Assembly: GCA_039583875.1 (NCBI GenBank)
Contig: CM077161.1
Location: 62,935,885 to 62,999,884 of the forward strand
Reading direction: 5' to 3'
DNA: 64,000 nucleotides
Source: Platanthera guangdongensis
Taxonomy: Eukaryota; Streptophyta; Magnoliopsida; Asparagales; Orchidaceae
The notes under the pieces are model-generated. The model worked only from the letters and a program-made list of their open reading frames with translations, was not told the DNA's origin and ran no database searches. Positions 9,031 through 21,567 of this stretch are shown piece by piece (the first letter of the stretch is position 1; every line of letters starts with the position of its first letter). A program made the translations under genes and the position numbers.

Positions 9031-10063
9031 GCGGGACCCTGATGTCTGCACTCCAAGTCGTCAATGCTGTTCGGAAAGGCGCGAAGTTATTCTTCATGCT
9101 TATTCAAGCTGTTGAGCCAAAGTCCAGTGTGAGTGATGTTATGATTGTATCAGAGTTTCCTGATGTGTTTCCTAAGGATCTTCCTGGGCTACCACCCCAG
9201 CGGGAGATAGACTTCACTATTGAGATGGTGGCAGGTGCGAAACCTGTAGCCCGCTCGCCATATCACATCGCGCCAAAGGAAATGGCTGAATTGAAAGTCC
9301 AGTTGCTGGAACAAGGATATATACGCCCAAGTATGTCACCTTGGGGCGCACCTATTCTTTTTGTGAAAACGAAGGACGGTGGTTTGCGGTTTTGTATTGA
9401 CAATCGTGAATTGAATAAGCTGACAGAGAAGAACAAGTATCTGATTCCACAAATAGATGAATTTTTTGATCAGCTAGTGGGATCAACCGTCTATTCCAAA
9501 TTAGATTTGAAATCGGGATATTACCAATTGATGATTCGGGAAGGTGACATTCCCAAATCAACATTTGGAACACGATATGGTCATTATGAGTTCACTGTAA
9601 TATCGTTTGGGCTATGTAATACGCCATCGGTGTTCATGGACCTAATGTACCGAACATTCCGAGAGTACTTGGACTTGTTTGTGATTGTATTCATTGATGA
9701 TATCTTGGTGTACTCTTAGTCGGAAGCTGATCATGCAAACAATTTGCGATTGGTGTTGTATACCTTGTGGAGGAATAAGCTCTATGTCAAGTTCTCAAAG
9801 TGTGAGTTTTGGCTGTCATCGGTGGCTTTTCTTGGCCATATGATAAGTGGAGAGGGCATAGCAGTGGATCCGTCAAAGATAAAAGCCATACAAGAGTGGC
9901 CAGTGTTGTCTTCGGTGGCCGAGGTCAGGAGTTTCCTTGGACTGGCAGGCTACTACAGATGTTTTTTGAAAACTTCTCGTGGTTCGTTTTGCCTCTGACC
10001 ACATTGACGGGGAAGGATCAAAAGTTCGTTTGGACGCCAGAGTGCGTGCGAGCTTTTGAATAG
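9018..10063 (+). pseudogene. Reverse transcriptase (element B), one stop and one frameshift
   Basis: The RT is recognisable in order: [14 protein letters not shown], the primer-grip side [29 protein letters not shown], the [14 protein letters not shown] block and the catalytic [10 protein letters not shown] box (the YxDD motif as FIDD, near 9690-9717). A TAG at 9717-9719 is followed in frame by the RT thumb ([35 protein letters not shown]). A frameshift near 9967 moves the frame by one, and RT ends at TAG 10061-10063. It would copy the element RNA into DNA, but it is inactive here. Confidence 0.93.
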
Positions 10064-10495
10064 CTAAAGAGTCATTTGACCATGACGCCTGTTCTAACAT
10101 CGCCATGTGGTACAGACGACTATGAGATCTATAGTGATGCATCAGGGAGCGACTTAGGTTGCATTCTTCTGCAGTTTAGAAAGGTGATTGCTTATGGCTC
10201 ACGCCAGTTGAAAGTGCATGAGCGAAATTATCACATCCACGGCTTGGAGTTGGCGGCGATGATCTTTGGGTTTAAATTGTGGCAACATTATCTATATGGC
10301 GTAAAAGTGGATATCTTTACGAACCATAAGAGACTAAAGTACTTGTTGGATCAGAAGGATCTTAATATGCGACAACGAAGGTGGATGGATTTCCTTGGGG
10401 ACTACACCTTTGATATTCATTATACTCCCGAGAAGGGAAACGAGGTTGCTGATGCCTTCAGTCATAGGACTCCGTCAAAGGCAAATTGGTTGTAG
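10064..10495 (+). pseudogene. RNase H (element B), catalytic residue changed
   Basis: The frame continues after the TAG at 10061-10063. IYSDASGSDLGCIL holds the first catalytic Asp and LELAAMIFGFKLWQHYLYG the catalytic Glu. The third site reads IFTNHKRLKYL instead of TDHK, so the catalytic Asp is Asn. EVADAFSHR, normally ADALSR, closes the domain. A TAG ends it at 10493-10495. Confidence 0.9.
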
Positions 10496-11178
10496 GTGCA
10501 TGATGAGCGTCTGATCCAGGAGTTGGAAGCGTTAGACATTTTTTGTGTTGACAAGAATTTCACAGCCGATGCATGCTTAAACTGGACGGAGGTACAATAT
10601 GACCTTGCAGACAGGATTCGACGAGCAACCGAGTTGGATGAAAGTCTCCAACTCTTTGCAAAGGTTTGGCTAGATGGCCAATTCTCCTTGGATGACGGCT
10701 TTTGCTGAAAGAGGGTCATTTGTGCGTCCCGAGTATGGGTAAGTTGAGTGAAAAGTTGATGTATGAAGCGCACTTTACAAGATACTCAATTCACCCTGGG
10801 AGCACAAATATGTTCAAGGACATGAAAAAGTTGTTCTGGTGGACAGGACTAAAGAAAGACATAGCTCATTATGTGGCTAAATGTCAAACTAGTTCTTTGA
10901 TGAAAGCAGAATGCCAGAAGCCCGAAGGTTTCTTGAAGTCGTTACCGATTCCGGAATGGAAGTTTGATGATATTTCAATGGATTTCGTGCATGGGTTGCC
11001 GAGATCTCAACGCGGGAATTATTCAATCTGGGTGATTGTAGATAAGTTGACGGAAGTGGCTCACTTCCTTCCGAACAAGAGGGACAATTCAGTGGAAAGA
11101 TTTGCAAAGCTCTACGTGGAGCAGATTGTACAGTTGCACGGTGTTCCCTGTATCATCGTGAGTGACCGTGATGGGTGA
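10496..11178 (+). pseudogene. Integrase N-terminal zinc domain and start of catalytic core (element B)
   Basis: The connection segment (10496-10708) is followed after a frameshift by the integrase (from 10702). The zinc finger is HFTRYSIHPGSTNMF with CQTSS, where the second Cys of CQTC is replaced by Ser. The core follows: FDDISMDFVHGLP with the first catalytic Asp, then IWVIVDKLTEVAHFLP and GVPCIIVSDRDG with the second Asp. TGA at 11176-11178 probably replaces an Arg codon. The enzyme would insert the cDNA into the genome. Confidence 0.9.
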
Positions 11179-12068
11179 TTCACATCGAATGATTGGAGGC
11201 TAATTCATCAGTTGTTGGGAACAAAGTTAACGTTCCCTACGACCTTTCATCCCCAAACAGATGGCTAGATTGAGAGGACCAACAGAACAATGGAGGATAT
11301 GCTCCGAATGTGCGCCCTGGAGTTTGGTAAGAGATGGGAAGATCATCTCTATATGGTGGACTTTGCCTACAACAATAGCTACCAAGCGAGCATCGGTATG
11401 ACACCGTTTGAAGCTTTGTATGGTCGTAAATGACGTACACCATTAGCTTGGGCAGAAGAAGGAGAATCTAAACTATATAAGCGTAAAGAAGTCGATGAAG
11501 CTAACTCGACAATCTGCTCTATTCAGGAGAGGCTACTGATAACCCAGGATCGTCAAGCAAAATACTACAATGGCAAGCATCAGAACGTAGAGTTTGCGGT
11601 GAGCGATTGGGTATATTTGAAGATCAAACCCTTCAAAGGCTTGTCCAGGATTCAGCGTCTGGAAAAGTTAACTCCGAGATATCTGGGTCCGTTTCAAGTG
11701 GTGGAGCGAGTTGGGGAAGCTGCCTATCAGCTAGCACTTTTGGCAGAATTGAGTGGATTACATGACATGTTTCACATATCTATGCTTTGGAAAGTCATCA
11801 AAGATCCAGCTCAAGTGATTGAGAACGATCGTGTGCTAATTGAGTATGGGTTAACGACGAAGGTTAGGCCCATTCAGATCGAGGATCGAGCCGATAAACA
11901 GTTGCAGAATTGACAATTGGGATGGTTAAGGTCCGATGGGACAATTGTGGCCGTGAGGAGCTAACATGGGAGAGAGAACAGACCCTACGAGCTGAATTTC
12001 CCGAGCTATTTGTTTCAAACTGTTGTGCAGCACGTGTCAAGGTGTATCAAACTTTTGTGGAGTTATAA
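11179..12068 (+). pseudogene. Integrase core end, GPY/F domain and chromodomain-like tail (element B)
   Basis: In frame after the TGA come FTSNDWRLIHQLLG, the IERTNRTMEDML helix with the catalytic Glu, and ASIGMTPFEALYGRK. Stops lie at 11266-11268 (TAG) and 11431-11433 (TGA). The C-terminal domain (11599-11913) has VSDWVYLKIKPFKG and PRYLGPFQVVERVGEAAYQLAL, the GPY/F module. After a frameshift the frame from 11922 reads MVKVRWDNCGREELTWERE, the end of a degenerate chromodomain of the kind that guides chromoviruses to marked chromatin. It ends at TAA 12066-12068. Confidence 0.88.
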
Positions 12069-12120
12069 CATCTTGCTTTTGTTGTCTTACGGTGTGCAAA
12101 TTTCGAGAGGAAATTTATTG

Positions 12121-12135
12121 TAAGGAGGGGAGGGT
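12121..12135 (+). other. Polypurine tract of element B
   Basis: TAAGGAGGGGAGGGT lies directly before the 3' LTR start TGTAAT. It is the expected plus-strand primer. Bases 12069-12120 show nothing else. Confidence 0.85.
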
Positions 12136-14367
12136 TGTAATACCCCAAATCCCAAAATTGGGTTAATGCTGGGCAACACGGTCTCGGACATGGGCGTGTC
12201 CCAAGCCGTGTCCTGCTCTGTATGGTTGAGCAGCATGTCAAGTGCTAGACAAAATGTACTCGACGAGTTCTCGAGAGGGAACACGGCCTGCGAGACGAGC
12301 ATGTTTGAGGCCGTGTCCTCCTCTGGTTCGACGAACGAAACTCGAGTAAATGTACTCGACGATACTCGAGTGGGGAACACGGCCTGTAATACGGGCGTGT
12401 CATATGGCCGTGTCCTTCTCTGGATTTGTCCAAGGCAATGAGGCCTGGTGAACACGGATGAGACACGGGGGTGTCTGAAGCCATGTCAGGGCATACGACA
12501 TGTGACACAGGCATGTGACATGGCCGTATCCTGTTTGGGTTAAGTCGGTTGTGTGACGCTTAAGGTTCACGGCCTGTGACACGGGCGTGTCACAGGCTGT
12601 GTTAGTACAAAAAATATGTTTTTGAAGGCAATTTTTGGTCGTTCATTCCCTCCAAGCAGGATCTAATGATCTAGGTTTTCCATTGATATGTTGAGGCCGG
12701 GATATGAGAGAATCACTCTCATTTATTCTTGACTATTCTCTTTCTAAAAGAGATAGAGAGAAGGGAGAGCAAGGAGGAGGATGAGAAAGGGATCCGGACG
12801 CCGGTGGAGCTTCAGAGTTCCGAATCGAGATCCGAGGCCATATTTATGGAGGCAAGGCTGCTGCGGTTCTTTCCAACCGGCTAGATTTCCATGGCTCTAA
12901 AGTGGTCGTCAAGGGTAATGATCTTCCTTCTTGGACATGTGAAGTCCTTCTTTTTGGCATGCGCATGGATTTCCCCTACCAGAGGGTAGATTGCGGAGGG
13001 ATTTCCTTTGGGTTGATTATTGGAATCCCCAATAGTCTTGCATATAGATCCAAAAATGTATAGTACGAAATAGGCATGCTGTGTGATGCCCATCTAGATA
13101 GGTTGGTCTGGATTGGCGATATTTCATTTGCACACTAGAGAAGACTCCGTGGTTAAACGTGTTGTTTGTGGAGTCAATGGGTTGGACCTGTGAATGTCTG
13201 TAGCAGGAAGTACTGGAGTGCTAGTCCAGGAAAATACCCTTGTGATGATTGTGCTGTGTGCTATGACAAGACCAGTTTTTTGGCACTGCAGGATGCTGCA
13301 GGGTTTGGGCGGAGTTGGGTGCAGAAAGAGAGTTTCTACTGAACCCGCTAAGCGATCGTGAAGGACGCTAGCTTGAACTCCACTTGTTGATTGTGAAGCC
13401 AGTCCTTCGTGGATAGTGTGGCTATGACGAAGCCTATCCTTGTTGGATAGTATGGCTATTGTGAGTTGTGAGCTCTTAAAAAGGCTTCGTGCCGAACAGG
13501 AAAGGTGAAATTGACCCGCGCCATAGATTTGGCCTCGAGTACGTTGGTATTCGTGATGGCAAGCCAACTTGAGCAACGAGGGTTAGCTGATCCGTACCTG
13601 CGTTATGTCCATCCGACTTGGAGAACTTAAAGTGTGGTCAGTTGGAGCGCATAATGAGAGTCTTAGGCCTGCACACCGTTAAGACTAAATCCTCAATACT
13701 GTTGGGTTTTGTACCGTGAACGGTGGTGTTGGCCCCGATTTTTTAGCTCACCAAGAATGTGCCCTGAGTGCACGGATCGTCAGGCCATGTGGCTGACGGT
13801 TGTGATGTATTGTTTGTGCGTAAGAGCACACTATGTGATATATCTGCCTATGAATTGATATGCCTGCAGGGAAGGAATACCACTGCCCCGGGAAAGGGGT
13901 AGGGTTGTTAGAAATTGGTCAGCTAAATGCGGACCGTTGCCTTGTTTGCTACCACTTGGTAGGCTGTCCTTGTGTAGGTGCTGGAGAGCCGAGCAGGACA
14001 TATAAGGGCTGAAGTCCCTGTTACTGCTGCTAGACCTTGAAGGCTAAGCAAAGAATGTTTTGTTTTGTTCATGTGTGGTCGGCCTGCGCGCCGATGTTTG
14101 GAATCCACACTTGTAAAGAGTAACTATAAGACCATAAGGCCAAATGATATTGTATTTGTTGTAAATTCCTTCGAGAGTTTATATATAGTGGACATTCATG
14201 GTTGGGTTCAGTATTATTGTTAAAACCTTCCGCTAGAATGCTCTGTGTTAAGATGTGATTTTATCTTGGTATTAACCTATAACGCTTCCACCTGTTTTGT
14301 GGGATATGGTGTGGGGCCCCGGCTGTACCTTCTATTATATGCTATATGAACGTATGGAGTCATTACA
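12136..14367 (+). repeat. 3' LTR of element B (2,232 bp)
   Basis: It starts TGTAATACCCC and ends CATTACA. It aligns with the 5' LTR along its length, including the inverted-repeat field (12176-12606), but with many substitutions and small indels. In the first 60 bases alone I count about eight differences. No coding function is seen. Confidence 0.93.
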
Positions 14368-15535
14368 AGACTACCTGAATTCTCCACCCCCTCAAATAAG
14401 TTGCGGAGGGGATGGTCAGTCACCACTCAGATGGAGTGTGCTTTGAAGTAAGGATGCAGCCTTCGGGCCGAGATGATCAGGGCGAAGGCTAGCTTCTCCA
14501 ATATTGGATATCGGAGCTCGGCCTTCCTCCCCCTCTTTCGGCCCTTGAAGCAACGGAGCCCGCGCCAGCTGCATCTTAAGAGCTTGGAATGCCTCCTCGC
14601 ACTCCTTGGTACACTCAAAATTTTAACCTCCCCTTAGTGTTTTGAAAAAGGGGGAGCACTTCTCCCGGTCCCGGGAGAGGAACCGGCTCAATCCTGCCAG
14701 TTTCCCTGTTAATTGTTGCACCTCCTTAGCATTCCGCAGTGACCATAACTCCAAGATAGCCTTGACCTTATCCGAATTTGGCTCGACCCCTATGGAGGTG
14801 AGGAGATGCCCCAAGAACTTTCCCCTGCTGGCCCCGAAGACGCACTTTAGGGGGTTCAGCTGCATCTTATACTTACGCAGGGTTGTGAAGGTTTCTTACA
14901 AGTCCCGAAGGTGAGAGTTCACATCCCGACTCTTGATCATGAAGACATCCACGTACACCTCCAAGTTTGACCCCTTTTGTTCCCGGAAGACCCTGTCCAT
15001 CATTTTTGGTATGTTGCTCCTACATTCTTCAGCAAAAAGGGCATCATTTTGTAACAGTAGCACCCATCACCCATGATGAATGAGACATCCTTGACGTCCG
15101 AGGGTGCATCGTGATCTGGGTGTAACCTGAAAACGCATCTAAGAAACTCATTACAAAAAAACCGATGGCTGAGTCAACCAGCGCGTCAATCCGAGGCAAG
15201 GGATAACAGTCCTTAGGGCATGATTTATTAAGCAAAGAAAAGTCAACACATATACGACACTGACCGTCTCCATTTTTAACCATGACAACATTGGAGACCT
15301 AGTCGGGGAATTGTATTTCGGATACAAAGCCGGCCTTGAGAAGTTTGGACACATCCTCTCTGATGGGCTTGGCCAGCTTGTCTATGGTGGACCTCTTCTT
15401 CTGCTGGACGGGGCGTGCTCCTGGGTTAAGGTTGAGGCGGTGGCAGGCCACGTCCGCATAAACCCCCGACATCTCCGCGGAGCTCCATACAAAGATGTCC
15501 ACATTCTTTTGGATGCATGCCAGCTCTTGCCCTGA
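14368..15535 (-). pseudogene. Reverse transcriptase and RNase H (element A), catalytic site broken
   Basis: On the minus strand the RT starts near 15500 (AEMSGVYADVACHRLNL, then ARPVQQKKRS). It continues with RICVDFSLLNKSCPKDCYPLPR and VMSFLDAFSGYTQI. The catalytic box reads VYVDVFMIKSR near 14960-14925, so the second Asp of YVDD is Val. The thumb MQLNPLKCVFGASRGKFLGH starts at 14865. RNase H follows down to 14368 with the TDHPLRNLF-type motif at the end, where element B interrupts it. Several frameshifts and stops divide it. The sequence type (SFLDAFSGY, RGKFLGHL) is Tat-like. Confidence 0.88.
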
Positions 15536-16391
15536 GCCTCCGGGGTCAGCCCTCCACTGACACGAACCTTCTCCACCCTACCTCCTAGGGTGAGAACCTC
15601 CATCTCCACCAACTCTTCTGCAGCCTCCATCCTGGACGACTCCACCACTCTCCGACGTCCGTCTCTTACGGGACAAGGACCTCCTCTTCTACTCCCTCCA
15701 TGACCATCGCTTCGGCCAACCCCTCCTGTCCTCCTCCTGCCACCTCTACCTCGGTGCAGCTCCCTACCTCCATCTCCTCCCTGCTAGGCTCCTACTCCTC
15801 CTCCATCCTCCGCTCCATCTCCTCGGCCCCCTCTTGCTAGAAGATAGAGTTTACGACTGTGATGTAACACTCTCTTGCTACTTTGGGATCACCCCTCACC
15901 CGGAACTGTATCCCCTCAGCATTAAACTTCAGGCATTGGTAGAAGGATAAGAGGACGCGGTGGAAGGCGCTGATGAGGGGCCTTGCTAAAATGGCGTTGT
16001 AGCTGCTGGGGGCATCCACGATAATGAATTAGCAGTTCCGGGACTGCCCCCCCCCCTAGGGCGACATGGATCCCCACTCCTCCTTCTACCTCCTTCCTCT
16101 CCCCCAAGAACCCAAATAGGGGGCCATCCGAAGCCGACACCCTCTTTGCCTCCACTTTCATTGCGTCGAACGTATTCTTGAAGATGACGTTGACGGAGCT
16201 TCCATTGTTAGCGAGGATTCAGGCGACGGTAAAATTCTCGATGTCTGTTTGGATGACCAGCGCATCACAGAAGGGATCCTCATATCCGGAATATCACTCC
16301 ATGAGAAGGTAATCTTCTCTTCCAGGGTGGGGTCTGGGATGTGGAGCCCACGCTCCGACGGTACATGGTGTGGAGGCTCGCCCTCTGAGAG
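15536..16391 (-). pseudogene. Protease region (element A)
   Basis: The minus-strand frames are broken but closely parallel element G (56190-56821). Shared parts include EEKITFSWSD (16320), a protease site near 16225 that reads LANNGSSVNVIFK where G has LVDNGSSVNVVFK (catalytic Asp lost), SDGPLFGFLGERKEVEGGVG (16130-16070) and MDAPSSYNAILARPLISAFH (16019-15960). It would process the gag-pol polyprotein. The 5-base duplication gagag (16387-16391) marks the site where element D was inserted. Confidence 0.82.
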
Positions 16392-16428
16392 TGTAACATC
16401 CCTCAAATAACTAAACCCCTAGGATTTT

Positions 16429-16457
16429 GTTTTGTCATGACTAGGTCATGACAAAAC
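16429..16457. other. Perfect hairpin in D 5' LTR
   Basis: Arms GTTTTGTCATGAC (16429-16441) and GTCATGACAAAAC (16445-16457) flank the loop TAG. The 3' LTR copy (35106-35134) keeps the pairing with GTTTTATCATGAC and GTCATGATAAAAT. The inner G-C pair has become A-T, and only the outermost pair is lost. Confidence 0.9.
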
Positions 16458-17988
16458 CATCAGAAGCTCAAGGACCAAGTGAACAAGGGCCAAGGTGGAA
16501 ATCACTTTGGTCTGACTATAGCTCATCCTCAATATTTAGACCTAATGTTTGACTTTAGGGCTTCACCTTGAACCAATGACCCTACCACTACACCCCTAAC
16601 ACCTTGGGTAGTCCATAGGGCCACTAAGGACCCACTGTAGGCAGTCAAAGTGGTTAAGTTGACCTAAGTCAACCCTAACCCCAAATCTGTCAAACTAGCC
16701 TACTTAGGGTCAATTAACCTTCCCTTAGCCAAGTAGACCTCACTCATGCCCTCCTAACCCTAAAGTGAGGCCAATGGGTCACTAGGGACACATTGGGGTC
16801 AACCCAAGAGACTAGGTTGACCAAAGTCGACCCTACCCAACGCTACCTAGACCTTAGGGGAGTCCAATGGGTCACTAAGGACGCATTGATGGCAACTCAA
16901 AAGGTCAAATTGACCAATGTCAACCCTAAGTTAGGTCAAGTCAAACCTAGCTCAAATGGGCTAACCTAAGCTAAAGCGCTCTTTCCACTTGGGCTAACCT
17001 CATTTCCATGGAAATTATGGGTTAGTGGGCTGCCAATAGGCTGGAGTGGTCAGCAATGTCAACCTAGATGACTACGAGAGAAAAAACTCCAACCTCCCTT
17101 TAATGGATGAGAGAGAAAAGGGTGAAAGGGAGCCATTCATGGCCAAGGAGGCCAATGGCCATTCTTCATTGGCTGATCCAACTCCCCACTCAATTCAGGA
17201 AGACTAGGGGGCCATTTTGGTGGTTGTTCATGGCCGGAATAGTGCCACCCCACCATGGCCGAAATGTGCCTTCAATGGCCATTAATGGCCATTGAAGCAT
17301 TAACCCTTCCTTCCATCCATTAAGGGCTGGATTCAACTCCTCTGGGGAAGAGGAGAAGTTTCCAGCTATTTCCCGGCTGGATTGAGCCCAAATTGACCCC
17401 CTCCCCCCACACCATGGCCGAGAATCACCTTAAGAGGCCATTAATGGCCACCACCACATAGACCCCTCCCCTCACCCTTTTTATTATTTTAAAAGCTTCA
17501 CTAGGCTCCAAAATTTCATTTCCACACCTTGCCCGAAGGAGAAAAATGACTTCACTGTACTGTTTCAGAGCGCCGGTGACACCTCCACCACCAATGGCAT
17601 CCTGGCGATCGACGCGTCTCCAGGCCGTAAGTAAGGTACTCCCCTTCTCCTCTTCTTATGGGTAGATCATAGGAGTCATTTAGGCTGGGAATCGGGCTCA
17701 ATTGAGCCTGATCGAAGTTTGAAAATTCCTGGTTTTCCGCATTTTTTCATCCCGTCGGGATCGCCGGAATCCGCCCCTCCGGCGGCTGTGCCGCCGCCTG
17801 GCGATAGCCACCACCTCAACAGAGGCTGTGGTGGCGGTGCCCAGCCAGGGAGGTGGCCGGATGGCCGGCTATGGCGCCTAGAAGAAGATCCAGGATGGGA
17901 GAATCGGGGCCGTAGGCTTGATGAAGAAGACCAGTCCAGCGCTGTTGGATCATGCATAAAGATCTATGCTGATCATCACTTATGTTAA

Positions 17989-17996
17989 TATAAATA
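17989..17996 (+). promoter_or_regulatory. Possible TATA box of D LTR promoter
   Basis: TATAAATA in the context AATATAAATAGG is kept in the 3' LTR at 36673-36680. The position, about 1.6 kb into the LTR, would give a long U3. There is no other support. Confidence 0.35.
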
Positions 17997-20900
17997 GGTT
18001 ATTTTGTATATTTCTGTCTCACAAACTGCAGTACTTTGAAATAAATGCTAAAAATACCTAGAAGCTCTGTATGAGCAAATGTCCAACATGAAAATTGTAG
18101 CCCTAGGGGTTAACTATAATTGAAAATTGACTTCACCAAATTTGGTCAAGTGGTCTGACCACAGCACCAAAAATGGTGCAACCTATACATAGGGGGTGAC
18201 CAGACACAAAAATTAATCCCCACCCTTAACCACTCACCAAAATGCCTTGAAATTTACAAAATAAGATTTTCATAACCTTCCCCTAGTACTGTCAAAAAAT
18301 CAAAATTTTTGGACATTAATGTTTTATAGTTTTGTGAAAAATTTAATAACCTTAGGGGAAATTAATTAGGTGCCCTAATGACGTCCAAACCCTCCTAAAT
18401 GTTGGTTAGTGGTCATTCGGAACTTCAGGAGGTTGTGTTTAAATTTTCATCTCATTTTAAGTTGATTTGGTTGGGAAATGAACAAACCCTAGCCTAGCCC
18501 TAATAAGGGGTATTTAGGTCAAAAGTGCACTTGTGGGTTTATGTGGTCAAACCATCTCAACAGAGGTTGCAATTTTGACCACTGACTTGGCATGACTTTT
18601 AATACCCACCCATTGAAGATGGGGTGGATTGGGGTAGATTTGCCCTAGGAACCAAGACCCAACACTAAGGATGGGCTTTGGTGTCTTGTGAAGGGCATGT
18701 GGTCAAAAGACCTTGAAATGAATTTCAATTTGGTGGAGAGGACTCTAAGGTAGTTAGTGTCCTCTGGTAGAAATCTTATTCTGTTTAGAAATTGTTAAAC
18801 ACCTCAAAACCCTAACCCTAGTTTAGGGCACAAAATTTGAAGTGCTAGAATAGGTTATTAAAACTCATTGAACAGTGATGAAACTTAGGTAGTGTAGTCT
18901 TAAGGTTAGTATGAACCTCTGGAAATTTAATTGGGAATTTTGGAACATTAATCTTAGTACTTCCTTTGTAATGCATGAGTTAGTCCTACTTAATTATTTG
19001 GATATTGTGAACTCACTCTCCATTGAAAAGTCATGAAAATTGGGCAGAGGGAGTGTAGACCATTATGATCATGTATGAATTTTATTAGAATTTTTAATTA
19101 CATAATTACAGTACCTACTTCAAATGCTCATAAATTTGAAATCTTGTTCAATAATTTATTCAGAGCTCATTGTTTGCTGAGAAATTATGAAACTTAATCA
19201 GTAGTGTTCCTAGGTTAATATGCTAATATGGAGATTTTGTTACAATTTTTAAATGAATAATTTCTATACTCATTGCATTTAATTACCAATTTGGATTATT
19301 GATCAAATTAGGTTTAGAGTTATTTGTTCATTGGAAAATATGAAACTTGGCCTAGCATGCTTATTGATTATTATGCAAATGTTTGTATTTTCTCAGAATT
19401 TTTGGAAGTATTCTTGCTGTACTTGTCTCTTAAAAATGATTAATGTAGGTTATATTTAAAATTAGGGTTAGAGGCTTAAAACTTACTGAAAAATTGGGAG
19501 ACTTTAGATTCTATGTTAAATAGTCATCTTATTTTTATCTTAAATTTTGTGGAGCTTTTACAGGTCTGAAACTGGTACTTCATGTTCAAACTTGAGCTTT
19601 TGGATTACTAGAAAAATTTAATAAATTATCAGATAAATTAGGAAAATTATGGACTTCTGGATTTAGGCTGAGCATATCATTATAGACCCCCAATAATTAT
19701 TATAGGGATATTGGATGATTATTTTGAGTACCACCCATTGTACATGTCATATAGCTTAGGATGGTCTGCGTTTAGTAAAACTGCGAAAGTCATAATATGG
19801 TGCCAAATGTATCTAGGGAGTTGGGATATCAGTGTATTGATCAGGTATGTGAAATGAGATTATAATCGGGACTCGTGATGAGGAGTGAGTAGTTTGGGTA
19901 GTGTTAAGAGGTGCTCGGGGTCGACGAAACATCATCTTTCCCGTAGGAGAGAAAGTGTCAAATACACTAGGGTTAGATCCAGTACAACTTCAAGGGATTG
20001 GGAGTTGGGAAACAATACATAATAGTAAGTGCCTTGCGAAAGGGAACGATGGGCTTCAGCTACTGATGTGCTGAACCCGAACAGGCAAGTGTACCTGTCG
20101 AATTGTAGTATCAAGGTCGTATTAAAACACGGGGTTGTCAAGTACTGCTACTCACGCTTGAACTATTATCCTAGCGGAAGAAAGTGGGTTTTGAGAATTT
20201 TTTAAAATCAAACTGAAACGAAATCTAAAACGGAACTATGGATTAAAAGATAGCACTTGATCGATGATTCACCATGAAAAGAGATAGGAGAAATAAAAAT
20301 AATATTTTATAATTGCGACTTAACTCGACCGTGACGGATCCAAAAATAAGACAAAATCTCGCTAGAGCATTAAGTCTCCTAACTTATAGACGCTTTGATC
20401 GAAATCTCTTTACAAATCAAAGGGGCCTAAAGTTTCATTATCGAGATGATCCGCACTATTGGATTTGACTCCAATCCGGAGGATTTACGTCGTCCTATCT
20501 CTAGGATTGCGTGCAACTCCTTCCCTCTTTGAGTGATCTTTCAAATCAATGAGTCTCTCGACTATTATGAAATGAGATCAAAGGCCTACTACCGTATACC
20601 AGAAATACGGAGTCGGCTCGAAATAAATCAAAGAGGGATCGAGCGAAATTTAGCAAAAATAAAATTACGAAGTAAAAAAGAATTTCTATCTCAAATCATG
20701 GATCCTCATGATCAAATGCTAAAAGAAGATTAGCTACGCATAGTAAAAAGGGAAATCACAAGAATAAGAGAAAGAGAATAATTTTTCATAAAGAAGTTAA
20801 AAAGAGGTACATAATAATAAAGACAAGACAATACTATTCTACTAAAAGAAAGATCACAAATAGAAGAGAAATATAACAAGAAATGACAACTTGCATTAGA

Positions 20901-20998
20901 ACAAAATCTTAACTAACTTAAACAAAAACTTCTCTAACAAAAATTTTCTAACTCATCAAGCTTCTCCTCCCTTTTTTTTCAACATGAGGCATGGGCTT

Positions 20999-21009
20999 CC
21001 TTTTATAGG
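20999..21009 (-). promoter_or_regulatory. TATA box copy in E 3' LTR
   Basis: The minus strand reads CCTATAAAAGG. The functional copy is in the 5' LTR at 27733-27743, where GGCCGGCC palindromes and the 68-bp repeats lie upstream of it. Confidence 0.55.
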
Positions 21010-21567
21010 AGAGGAGGAAGGTTCTAGAAAAATGGAGATGAAGGGATAAAGGGGGGTGGCCGGCCATGTGTAGGGAAAAATGTTCATGCATGGCATTAAA
21101 TGAAGGAGAGAGAGGAAGGTGGATTCATTGCATGCAATTTATGGAAATAAAATAGAGAATATAAAATAGAGAGGGGGAGATGAATGAGGAATAAAGAGGG
21201 GGGGAAGAGAGGGGCCGGCCAAGCATGAATGAGAGATTCATGCATGTGGAAATTAATGAGGATGGGAGAGAGAGAGGATATGCATGAATGTGGATTAAAT
21301 AAAGGAAAAAAAAGAAATAAAAGAGGGAGAGAAAGAGGGGTGGCCGGCCATATGAATGAGAGATTGCATGAATGCAATAAATGATGAGGGAGGGGGGAAA
21401 ATGAGTGGCCGGCCACACATGGATGATGTGGGCTGCACTATATGGGCTTGGGAAGCTTGAAGAGGGGCTGAATGCATCATGTAGGCTTCAAGGAAAAGGG
21501 CCGGGCTGCTACAAACTTCAAGGGCTGCATGTAGGGGGCTGCATCATGTAGAGGGGCTGCACCATAA

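Larger units (their letters stand above)
4999..14367 (+). mobile_element. Element B: Tekay-like Ty3/gypsy chromovirus, complete but dead
   Basis: Two LTRs (4999-7259 and 12136-14367) flank gag, protease, RT, RNase H, integrase and a chromodomain-like tail in that order on the plus strand. A primer site lies at 7264 and a polypurine tract at 12121-12135. The flanks carry the target duplication agcct (4994-4998) and agact (14368-14372), 4 of 5 bases identical. At least seven in-frame stops and several frameshifts break the polyprotein, and the LTRs differ visibly, so the insertion is old. It disrupts the RNase H frame of element A. Confidence 0.95.

Noticed and set aside
17719..17988. Proline-rich ORF in D 5' LTR with a counterpart at 36241-36564
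   Set aside because: The reading frame is not preserved between the two LTR copies. It is GC-rich noncoding LTR sequence.
20533..20733. 66-codon ORF identical in both LTRs of E (also 27267-27467)
   Set aside because: It is antisense to the element and identical only because the LTRs are young copies. No domain is recognised.
21096..21480. Minus-strand ORFs of 60-106 codons in E LTR (also 27830-28214)
   Set aside because: Low-complexity Ser/Pro/Phe/His translation of purine-rich U3, open in overlapping frames.
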